From Vibrio sp. UBA2441 (GTDB lineage Bacteria; Pseudomonadota; Gammaproteobacteria; Enterobacterales; Vibrionaceae): a stretch of DNA of 64,000 bases. Position numbers and translations under genes: made by a program. The notes below the pieces were generated by a model. It searched no databases, was not told where the DNA came from, and was given only the letters and a program-made list of their open reading frames with translations. The DNA lies in NCBI GenBank assembly GCA_002342685.1, contig DDQN01000023.1, forward strand, positions 62,491 through 126,490, written 5' to 3'. This document shows, piece after piece, positions 57,664 through 64,000 of this stretch. How positions within the stretch are numbered: the stretch's first letter is position 1; every line of letters starts with the position of its first letter.

Positions 57664-59640
57664 ATGAATAAGACGCGAACACGACCGTATCCATTAGGTG
57701 CTACTTTAGATAGCCATGGATGTAATTTCTCAATATACGCGCCCAATGACAGAACCATCTCACTAGCATTGTTTGAGAACGAAAAAGATTATCAGCTATA
57801 TCCGCTCACTCACGAATACGCGGGTATAAGACACGCTTATATAGATAACATTAAGGCAGGACAAAAATACGGCTATGTGGTTGAAACCGACAAAGGCATA
57901 CTGCTTCTGTCCGACCCTTATGCTAAAGCCATCGATAAGCCGCTAACCTATCAAGCACCTTTTTCCAACGAAAAGAGTTGGGGAATGAGTAAGTGTGTCG
58001 TTACCGACTCCTCTTTCGACTGGCAAGACACTCATGCACCAAGGATCCCACGCGAAGAAACGGTTTTATTCGAAACACATGTAAAAGGGGTATCCAAGCT
58101 CAACCATGAAGTTAGCCCTGCAAAACAAGGCAACTACCTTGGCCTTGCCAGTGCTTCAATGCTGAAGTTCTATAAAGAACAGAATATTAATACACTTCAG
58201 TTACTGCCTGTTGCGGCCTGTATGCATGAAGAACACCTGCTCAATATGGGAAAAACCAACTACTGGGGTTACAACCCATATCTCTTTATGGCGCCAGACC
58301 CTCGTTACGCGGTTCATGATGCCGTCAGAGAGCTGAAAACAGCAGTACGAGAACTACACAGAAATGGCATAGAGGTCATTCTTGATGTCGTTTATAACCA
58401 CTCCGCAGAAGGTGGCGAAGGTGGCCCTACCTTCAACTTAAAAGCCCTAGATTCGAAATATTATATTAAACATGGTGCTCATTTTGCCAACTTTACTGGC
58501 TGTGGTAATACCTTAGACCTTACCCACCAGCCAAGCTTAAACTTGGTCATGGACACGTTAAGATATTGGGTGGAAGAGTTCCATATCGATGGTTTTCGTT
58601 TCGACTTGGCGGCAACGTTAGGTAGGAATGGCAATGACTTTAACTATCACTCCCCATTTTTTAAAGCCGTTGCACAAGACCCTGTGCTCCGCGAAGTCAA
58701 ACTGATCGCGGAACCTTGGGACATTGGTCCAAATGGCTATCAGGTCGGCGGTTTTCCCGATGGCTGGAATGAGTGTAATGACAAATTCAGAGATATCACC
58801 CGCAGTTTCTGGCGCGGAGACCACGGTTTCTTAAAAGAATTTGCGACGCGTATAATGGGCTCACGTGATCTTTATAGTGCCAGCCGGTGGCCACAAAAGC
58901 TCACCATAAACTACATAACCTATCACGATGGCTTCACCCTTCAGGATCTCGTTTCCTATAAACATAAGCATAACGAAGCCAACGGCGAAAATAACCACGA
59001 TGGACATGGTGATAATCGCTCTGACAACTATGGCAGTGAAGGTGAAACCGATAATGTACTGATTAAAGCCGTCAGAGAGAAACAAAAACGTAACTTTTTT
59101 GCCAGCTTGCTCTTCTCATTTGGCATACCACATATTATGACCACTGATGTGCTATCGCATACACAGCAAGGAAACAATAATGCTTATTGTCAGGACAATG
59201 AAATCAGTTGGATTAACTGGCAACTAACTTCGAGAAAAATGTTGTTCCAACGCTGGATCAGCGACATGGTTTCAGCCCGGCATAAATATATGCTTCCATT
59301 TATAAGAGCGTTTAGTGGCGAGCAGAGAAACCAAAACCGTGTGGGTTGGCGTCGCGCCGATGGAGAGCACATGGAGCATGATGACTGGAATAATCTCAAC
59401 GCCGTTGCACTTCATCTAGGCATTGAAAAAAATGGGGACGAGCTAATTTATCTGATTAACCAATCGTCCGCACCAGCACGATTCAAACTGCCATCCAATA
59501 ATGATCAAAATTGGTTAATGGTGTGTAATACCAACCTAGATAAAGTGACGCATGAAACCTTAGACTACGATATGTTGTTAGCTCCTATGTCACTGGCTAT
59601 TTTGCATGCTTCAACAGAGCCTAGTTCACTTAACGTATAA
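57664..59640 (+). CDS. glgX: Glycogen debranching / isoamylase-type enzyme GlgX
   Basis: GH13 debranching enzyme that cleaves alpha-1,6 links in limit dextrins. It is 658 aa (E. coli GlgX 657). An N-terminal CBM48 (PYPLGATLDSHGCNFSIYAP) precedes the barrel. Catalytic residues are in FHIDGFRFDLAATLGR (Asp nucleophile), VKLIAEPWDIGPNGY (Glu) and ITYHDGFTLQDLVSY (Asp). VILDVVYNHSAEGGEGGPTF is region I. Placed back-to-back with lamB and near MalT-like boxes, it seems to be part of the mal regulon here, in place of a pullulanase; in E. coli glgX is in the glycogen operon. Confidence 0.93.
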   Translation: MNKTRTRPYPLGATLDSHGCNFSIYAPNDRTISLALFENEKDYQLYPLTHEYAGIRHAYIDNIKAGQKYGYVVETDKGILLLSDPYAKAIDKPLTYQAPFSNEKSWGMSKCVVTDSSFDWQDTHAPRIPREETVLFETHVKGVSKLNHEVSPAKQGNYLGLASASMLKFYKEQNINTLQLLPVAACMHEEHLLNMGKTNYWGYNPYLFMAPDPRYAVHDAVRELKTAVRELHRNGIEVILDVVYNHSAEGGEGGPTFNLKALDSKYYIKHGAHFANFTGCGNTLDLTHQPSLNLVMDTLRYWVEEFHIDGFRFDLAATLGRNGNDFNYHSPFFKAVAQDPVLREVKLIAEPWDIGPNGYQVGGFPDGWNECNDKFRDITRSFWRGDHGFLKEFATRIMGSRDLYSASRWPQKLTINYITYHDGFTLQDLVSYKHKHNEANGENNHDGHGDNRSDNYGSEGETDNVLIKAVREKQKRNFFASLLFSFGIPHIMTTDVLSHTQQGNNNAYCQDNEISWINWQLTSRKMLFQRWISDMVSARHKYMLPFIRAFSGEQRNQNRVGWRRADGEHMEHDDWNNLNAVALHLGIEKNGDELIYLINQSSAPARFKLPSNNDQNWLMVCNTNLDKVTHETLDYDMLLAPMSLAILHASTEPSSLNV

Positions 59641-59661
59641 GCATTTGAAAAATTGACAATT

Positions 59662-59697
59662 ATAGCCAGCAATATGAACTAACATCTTGCTGGCTAT
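59662..59697 (+). terminator. glgX terminator
   Basis: ATAGCCAGCAA (59662-59672) pairs with TTGCTGGCTAT (59687-59697). The stem is perfect with a 14-base loop, about 20 bp after the glgX stop. Confidence 0.65.
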
Positions 59698-59751
59698 CAA
59701 GTCTCGTTACAATAAAAGGCCGGGAGTATTCACCGTCTTCATTAGTTACCC

Positions 59752-60537
59752 TTATACTAGTGGGTACTCATGAAAGCCTAGTTGCTCAGAAATATTTTTA
59801 CCCGCCTCCTGTAATAGGCGGACATAATAGGATTTACGCTTACTATCAAAACGAATTGTTGGGAACGAGATCGAAACACCATAGATAATATTGCCAAATC
59901 GGTCATAGACAGGGGCGGCAACACAGTACAACCCAGGTTCTTGCTCCTCATTATCTTCGGCATAGTGTTGCTGTTTAACCGTTTCTAACTCATCCAGCAA
60001 TTGCTCTACATTTTCTAGCGTCTTATCTGTACTTTTCTTAAACTCAACCGTAGATAACGCATCTCTGACAAACTCCTCAGTATGCCCAGATAACAGCACT
60101 TTACCGATCGCGGTGGTATAAAGTGGGTTTCTGCGGCCAACTCTAGAGTGCATACGCAGACTATAGCTTGAATCAATTTTGTGGATATAAATAATTGAGC
60201 CTTCGTCCAGAGCACCTAAATGCACGGTTTCATTCGTTTGCTCAGAGATGAAGCGCATTTGCTTTTCAGCTAACTCAATAATATCTACATATTCAAGCGA
60301 CTTTGCACCTAATTCAAACATTTTTAAAGTAAGCGAATATTTATCAGCCTCGCCCTCTTGAGAAACATAACCAAGAGATTTTAGTGTTTGAAGAAAACGG
60401 TAAGTGGTCGCTTTGGAGGTCATTAACCTTTGAGATAGCTCAGAAACACCAATTTCTTTTTGTTGACCTAACGCTTCCAAAATACTAAATACTTTCAAAA
60501 CCGAAGAAACGGCTTCTGGCTGTGTCGATTTTGCCAT
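59752..60537 (-). CDS. kdgR: IclR-family repressor KdgR
   Basis: The ATG at 60537 has an AAGG site and gives 261 aa (enteric KdgR 263); the frame is open to 60606. An N-terminal HTH (IGVSELSQRLMTSKATTYRF then LQTLKSLGYVS) and the IclR ligand domain (from about residue 85: VHLGALDEGSIIYIHKIDSS, RRNPLYTTAIGKVLLSG, EEQEPGLYCVAAPVYDRFGN) are visible. KdgR represses pectin/uronate genes and is released by KDG. It is divergent from kduD with a matching dyad in the gap. Confidence 0.9.
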   Translation of the reverse strand: MAKSTQPEAVSSVLKVFSILEALGQQKEIGVSELSQRLMTSKATTYRFLQTLKSLGYVSQEGEADKYSLTLKMFELGAKSLEYVDIIELAEKQMRFISEQTNETVHLGALDEGSIIYIHKIDSSYSLRMHSRVGRRNPLYTTAIGKVLLSGHTEEFVRDALSTVEFKKSTDKTLENVEQLLDELETVKQQHYAEDNEEQEPGLYCVAAPVYDRFGNIIYGVSISFPTIRFDSKRKSYYVRLLQEAGKNISEQLGFHEYPLV

Positions 60538-60673
60538 TATTCGAACCTTTTTATTATATTGTCGCCACATTATAACTCTCCAACTAAATTCTACCAGTAA
60601 TTTCAAAATGGCCTTTCAAAAAATATGACCCACTCTAATTGCAGTGCAAAAACATCGGCCCACAACAACAAAT

Positions 60674-60688
60674 TGAAACGCCATTTCA
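60674..60688. promoter_or_regulatory. KdgR-type operator between kdgR and kduD
   Basis: TGAAA-CGCCA-TTTCA at 60674-60688, within AATTGAAACGCCATTTCATT, resembles the KdgR box (TGAAAC...TTTCAT). A promoter-like pair TTGATT (60697-60702) and TATGCT (60721-60726), 18 bp apart, follows towards kduD. Confidence 0.65.
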
Positions 60689-60800
60689 TTTTTTATTTGA
60701 TTTGCCATTAGTTTTACTGCTATGCTCGTTTCATCAGAGGGACAACCTTCCTAACTCAGTCAACATAAACAGGATGCAAAGACGCATCGAGGAAAAATTT

Positions 60801-61562
60801 ATGATACTTGATTCATTTGATTTAAAAGGCAAAGTGGCAATTGTAACTGGATGTGATACAGGCTTAGGCCAAGGTATGGCGTTAGGGTTAGCTAGTGCAG
60901 GTTGTGATATTGTTGGTGTAAACATTGTTGAACCGACAGAAACGATTGAAAAAATGGCTGAGACTGGCCAAAAATTTATCGACGTACGTGCTAATTTAAT
61001 GAAACTTGATGATATCCCTTCTATCGTAGACCGAGCGATAACTGAGTTAGGCCGCATCGATATTTTAGTGAACAACGCTGGTATTATTCGCCGAAACGAC
61101 GCCGTCGATTTTAGTGAGCAAGACTGGGACGACGTTATGAACATTAACATTAAGTCAGTTTTCTTCATGTCTCAGGCCGTTGCCAAACAATTTATTGCTC
61201 AGGGCGAAGGTGGCAAAATCATTAATATTGCTTCTATGCTTTCTTATCAGGGTGGCATCCGCGTTCCTTCATACACTGCCTCTAAAAGTGCAGTAATGGG
61301 CGTTACTCGTTTAATGGCCAACGAATGGGCAAAAGAAGGTGTTAATGTCAATGCGATAGCACCTGGCTATATGGCAACGAACAATACGACAGCACTGCGC
61401 GCCGATGAATCACGCAACCGAGAAATCCTCGACCGTATTCCTGCCAATCGCTGGGGTACACCTGAAGACGTAGCTGGCCCTTGTGTATTTCTGGCATCAA
61501 GTGCATCAAACTATATTAATGGCTATACCATTGCCGTAGATGGCGGCTGGTTAGCTCGCTAA
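60801..61562 (+). CDS. kduD: 2-dehydro-3-deoxy-D-gluconate 5-dehydrogenase KduD
   Basis: NAD(P)-dependent short-chain dehydrogenase. The ATG at 60801, with GAGGA before it, gives 253 aa, the E. coli KduD length; the open frame before it is not coding. It has the nucleotide-binding TGCDTGLGQGMALGLA, the NNAGIIRR motif, and the catalytic Ser-Tyr-Lys in IASMLSYQGG and PSYTASKSAV. It reduces DKII (2,5-diketo-3-deoxygluconate) to KDG, or acts in reverse, in the unsaturated uronate pathway. First gene of the plus-strand kdu/kdg cluster. Confidence 0.93.
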   Translation: MILDSFDLKGKVAIVTGCDTGLGQGMALGLASAGCDIVGVNIVEPTETIEKMAETGQKFIDVRANLMKLDDIPSIVDRAITELGRIDILVNNAGIIRRNDAVDFSEQDWDDVMNINIKSVFFMSQAVAKQFIAQGEGGKIINIASMLSYQGGIRVPSYTASKSAVMGVTRLMANEWAKEGVNVNAIAPGYMATNNTTALRADESRNREILDRIPANRWGTPEDVAGPCVFLASSASNYINGYTIAVDGGWLAR

Positions 61563-61684
61563 ATATCAGTACAACCATTTACCATCCTACTAAGGATGAA
61601 AATGTTATTGGTGAAGAAACGAAAGTAATTAAAGCCGGAGGGCTATTAGATAACTTTACGCCTATACGTAAAGATTTCGTATAA
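61562..61684 (+). pseudogene. 40-codon remnant between kduD and the isomerase gene
   Basis: A frame without a start codon encodes about 40 residues that look protein-like: NISTTIYHPTKDENVIGEET then KVIKAGGLLDNFTPIRKDFV and TAA. It begins at the kduD stop in another frame. I do not recognise the source. It may be the tail of a lost gene of the uronate pathway. The evidence is only the plausible amino-acid composition. Confidence 0.35.
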
Positions 61685-61736
61685 CCAATTCAAACTGTTT
61701 ATGACAAATTTGCGGAATGCCCGTAAGGAACTAAAA

Positions 61737-62378
61737 ATGAAAATTGCATTAATGATGGAAAACAGCCAAGCAGGTAAAAACTCGGTTGTATTGAACGAAC
61801 TAAACAAGGTTGTATCTGCTCAAGGTGATTCCGTCTTTAACGTTGGTATGTCTGATGAAAACGACCACCATTTGACCTACATCCACCTTGGAATTATCGC
61901 TAGTATTCTAATTAACTCTAAATCCGTTGATTTTGTTGTCACTGGCTGCGGTACAGGTCAAGGCGCAATGATGTCTCTGAATATCCATCCAAATGTTGTA
62001 TGTGGCTACTGCTTGGATCCATCTGATGCATTCTTATTTAATCAAATCAACAACGGTAACGCACTTTCTCTAGCTTTTGCTAAAGGATACGGTTGGGGCG
62101 CAGAGTTGAATGTCGGTTATATCTTTGAAAAAGCGTTTACTACTGGTGCACGTGGTCAAGGCTACCCTCTAGAAAGGGCCGAACCTCAACAACGTAACGC
62201 TGCAATCCTAAACGATGTTAAAGCTGCTGTTGTTAAAGATAACTACCTTGATACCTTGCGCGCTATGGACCAAGAGCTTGTAAAAACGGCGGTATCTGGT
62301 GAAAGGTTTAAAGCTTGCTTCTTTGAAAACTGTCAGGTTGCAGAAATCGCTGACTATGTAAATGAGCTTTTAGCTTAA
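61737..62378 (+). CDS. RpiB/LacAB-family isomerase, DhuI-like (DHU isomerase)
   Basis: A 213-aa soluble isomerase. The ATG at 61737 follows a TAAGGA site. The RpiB/LacAB fold is seen in MKIALMMENSQAGKNSVVLN, VVTGCGTGQGAMMSLNIHP (Cys in the phosphate/substrate loop) and VCGYCLDPSDAFLFNQINNG. Streptococcal DhuI, of this family, isomerises 4-deoxy-L-threo-5-hexosulose uronate (DHU) to DKII and replaces KduI. Its place between kduD and kdgK makes this the likely reaction. No KduI is in the visible cluster. That function is inferred from context and family. Confidence 0.8.
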   Translation: MKIALMMENSQAGKNSVVLNELNKVVSAQGDSVFNVGMSDENDHHLTYIHLGIIASILINSKSVDFVVTGCGTGQGAMMSLNIHPNVVCGYCLDPSDAFLFNQINNGNALSLAFAKGYGWGAELNVGYIFEKAFTTGARGQGYPLERAEPQQRNAAILNDVKAAVVKDNYLDTLRAMDQELVKTAVSGERFKACFFENCQVAEIADYVNELLA

Positions 62379-62420
62379 GTTTTGTTTCAGCTGTCTTATC
62401 GGGGTCAGCCTAACATTTTT

Positions 62421-62449
62421 GCCAGCTCAGAAATGAGCTGGCATTTTTT
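62421..62449 (+). terminator. Terminator between the isomerase and kdgK genes
   Basis: GCCAGCTCA (62421-62429) pairs with TGAGCTGGC (62434-62442) over GAAA, followed by ATTTTTTA. It separates kduD-isomerase from kdgK-kdgA. Confidence 0.85.
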
Positions 62450-62585
62450 AAAGATCTAAGAAAAGGCGTAGCATTAACGTCATTTCAATCAATTACGTAC
62501 AGGAATAGCTTAGTGTTCTTGTACGCTATGTTAGCTTAAGCACTTCGAATCCAAGACGGTCTCATTATAATAGAGGAGACTTTCT

Positions 62586-63512
62586 ATGAACATTAATAGC
62601 GTTGCCATTATTGGCGAGTGCATGATAGAGCTTCGAAAAACGAAACAAGGCCTAGAACAAGGTTTCGGCGGTGACACACTAAATACCGCCGTCTATTTAT
62701 CCCGCCTAACTCACTCTTCAGGTGTTACTACATCGTATGTTACCGGATTAGGCAGCGATCCTTTCAGTTCAGATATGCTCAACCAATGGCACGACGAAAA
62801 CTTGAATACAGACATGGTCTATCAAGTGGAAGGTCGAGTTCCGGGAATTTATGCGATAGAAACAGCTGAAGACGGAGAACGCAGCTTTTATTATTGGCGT
62901 AATGAATCCGCTGCGAAATTTTGGATACGAGACCACGCTGTCCAGTCCCTTGCAGAGAATTTATCCCGACATCAGCTTATTTATCTTAGCGGTATTAGCC
63001 TGGCGATTTTACCTGACGATTGCCGAAAAAAGTTATTGGACGCATTAACCTTGTGCAAAAGAAATGGTACTACCATTGCGTTCGACAATAACTACCGCCC
63101 TGCATTATGGGACTCTATTGAGGAAGCTCAGCATTGGTATCGCGAAATGCTGACACTGACCGATATTGCCTTTATCACTTATGACGATGACGTCATGCTT
63201 TGGGGGGACAAAAACGAGCAGTATTCAATATTACGAACGCAATCTTTTGGCGTTGACGAAATCATAATGAAAAGAGGCAGTGACGCCTGCTTTGTCATTA
63301 AAGATAGTCAAACTATTGAAGTACCTTCAAACAAAATTGACAACGTTATAGACACCACTGCGGCAGGGGATTCTTTCAGTGCCGGATATCTAGCAAAACG
63401 TCTATTAGGTGGCTCTTTGGAAGAATCTGCACAGTCGGGTCATAAAGTCGCAGGGACAGTTATTCAACACCGTGGCGCCGTTATTGACCAGGCAACAATG
63501 CCAACTATATGA
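62586..63512 (+). CDS. kdgK: 2-keto-3-deoxygluconate kinase KdgK
   Basis: PfkB-family sugar kinase of 308 aa that phosphorylates KDG to KDPG. The N-terminal part reads IIGECMIELRKTKQGLEQGF with GGDTLNTAVYLSRL, a typical KdgK opening. The catalytic/anion-hole motif is IDTTAAGDSFSAGYLAKRLL (Asp base in AAGDSF). GAGGAG just before the ATG is a strong ribosome binding site. It precedes kdgA by 11 bp. It has its own upstream region after the terminator at 62421. Confidence 0.94.
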   Translation: MNINSVAIIGECMIELRKTKQGLEQGFGGDTLNTAVYLSRLTHSSGVTTSYVTGLGSDPFSSDMLNQWHDENLNTDMVYQVEGRVPGIYAIETAEDGERSFYYWRNESAAKFWIRDHAVQSLAENLSRHQLIYLSGISLAILPDDCRKKLLDALTLCKRNGTTIAFDNNYRPALWDSIEEAQHWYREMLTLTDIAFITYDDDVMLWGDKNEQYSILRTQSFGVDEIIMKRGSDACFVIKDSQTIEVPSNKIDNVIDTTAAGDSFSAGYLAKRLLGGSLEESAQSGHKVAGTVIQHRGAVIDQATMPTI

Positions 63513-63523
63513 GGATAAAATTT

Positions 63524-64000
63524 GTGAACGCATTAAATAAACAACTGCAAGACATTAAAGTAGTACCGGTTATTGCCATTAAAGATGCCAGCAAGGCGGT
63601 AAAGTTAGCGCAAGTATTGGTTGAAAATGGCTTACCTTGCGCCGAAGTAACCTTCCGCACCGAACAAGCTGTGCAAGCAATAAAAAACATGCGCGACGCT
63701 TTTCCTGACATGCTTATAGGCGCTGGTACAGTGTTAAATAGCAAGCAAGTTGATTTGGCCATTTGCGCTGGTGTCGACTTCATTGTCAGTCCGGGCTTTA
63801 ACCCGACGACGGTCAAATATTGTCAACAACGTGGCATCACCATCATTCCTGGAATCAACAATCCCAGCCTAGTAGAACAGGCCATGGAAATGGGATTAGA
63901 TACATTAAAGTTTTTCCCGGCAGAGCCTTCTGGTGGCGTTTCAATGTTGAAAGCCCTTTCAGCCGTTTATCCAGTTAAATTTATGCCTACTGGCGGAGTA
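63524..64000 (+). CDS. kdgA: KDPG aldolase KdgA (Eda), 3' end outside the window
   Basis: Starts with GTG at 63524, with GAGGA at the kdgK stop as its site. About 159 residues are visible of a usual 200-210: MNALNKQLQDIKVVPVIAIK, ENGLPCAEVTFRTEQA (Glu base), IGAGTVLNSKQVDLAICAGV, FIVSPGFNP, GITIIPGINNPS, and LKFFPAEPSGG with the Schiff-base Lys in DTLKFFPAE. It splits KDPG to pyruvate and glyceraldehyde-3-phosphate. It completes the uronate pathway with kduD, the isomerase and kdgK. Confidence 0.94.
   Translation, partial: MNALNKQLQDIKVVPVIAIKDASKAVKLAQVLVENGLPCAEVTFRTEQAVQAIKNMRDAFPDMLIGAGTVLNSKQVDLAICAGVDFIVSPGFNPTTVKYCQQRGITIIPGINNPSLVEQAMEMGLDTLKFFPAEPSGGVSMLKALSAVYPVKFMPTGGV

Noticed and set aside
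62463..62470. GGCGTAG as a MalT box before kdgK
   Set aside because: It is a single short match without tandem partners, next to a uronate gene; chance is likely.

Overview
The window looks like a chromosomal segment of a marine Vibrio or close relative, most likely from the secondary chromosome. The basis is gene content: the malEFG/malK, malPQ/malT, lamB/malM and glgB/glgX set, sstT, a DUF368 (PopT-type) gene and a CspA-type gene together resemble what is known of Vibrio chromosome II. The AT-rich intergenic regions and Vibrio-like protein sequences fit. I see no rRNA, tRNA, CRISPR array or intact insertion sequence.

Layout. (1) 1-5923: a cut-off unknown gene, malG-malF-malE on the minus strand and the divergent malK. 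(2) 6010-10914: a complete curli amyloid locus (csgB-csgA-small secreted gene, csgE-csgF-csgG, csgD), bracketed by two almost identical terminators. (3) 11311-16498: HAD phosphatase, DUF1415, MFS transporter, alpha/beta hydrolase, AEC transporter and a START-domain protein. (4) 16539-27082: glgB, malQ, malP and the divergent activator gene malT. (5) 27202-33607: DUF4336 protein, PopT-type undecaprenyl-phosphate transporter, a three-gene copper/Sco cluster, an rsgA-type GTPase gene behind a possible leader-peptide attenuator, and sstT. (6) 33699-42284: a two-component system with a divergent DUF5666 lipoprotein, a GAF/degenerate-GGDEF/EAL protein, a Sel1-repeat protein and a large lipoprotein. 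(7) 42995-44433: a decayed stretch with a double-frameshifted gene and a toxin/antitoxin remnant. (8) 44591-49998: GH31 and GH13 glucosidases with a LysR regulator. (9) 50201-52870: an AbiEi-like/Fic fusion gene, a seven-copy array of about 23-bp repeats, a cold-shock gene and a 28-codon ORF. (10) 53325-59640: an orphan GH1 6-phospho-beta-glucosidase, malM, lamB and glgX. (11) 59752-64000: kdgR, kduD, a DhuI-like isomerase, kdgK and the start of kdgA.

How the genes work together. LamB brings maltodextrins across the outer membrane, MalE-MalF-MalG-MalK across the inner membrane, and MalQ, MalP, GlgX, GlgB and the GH13/GH31 enzymes process alpha-glucans. G-rich decamers of the forms GGGGGAGTAG and GGCGTAGAA recur upstream of malE/malK, malP, malT and lamB/glgX and are probably the local MalT operators. 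The last block turns the unsaturated uronate released by pectin, alginate or glycosaminoglycan lyases into KDG, KDPG and then pyruvate plus glyceraldehyde-3-phosphate. It has a KdgR-type operator between kdgR and kduD.

The least ordinary parts are the AbiEi-Fic fusion beside the 23-bp repeat array, the leader ORF with competing hairpins before rsgA, the terminator-flanked curli island, and the TumE/TumA-like remnant with a perfect 17-bp inverted repeat.
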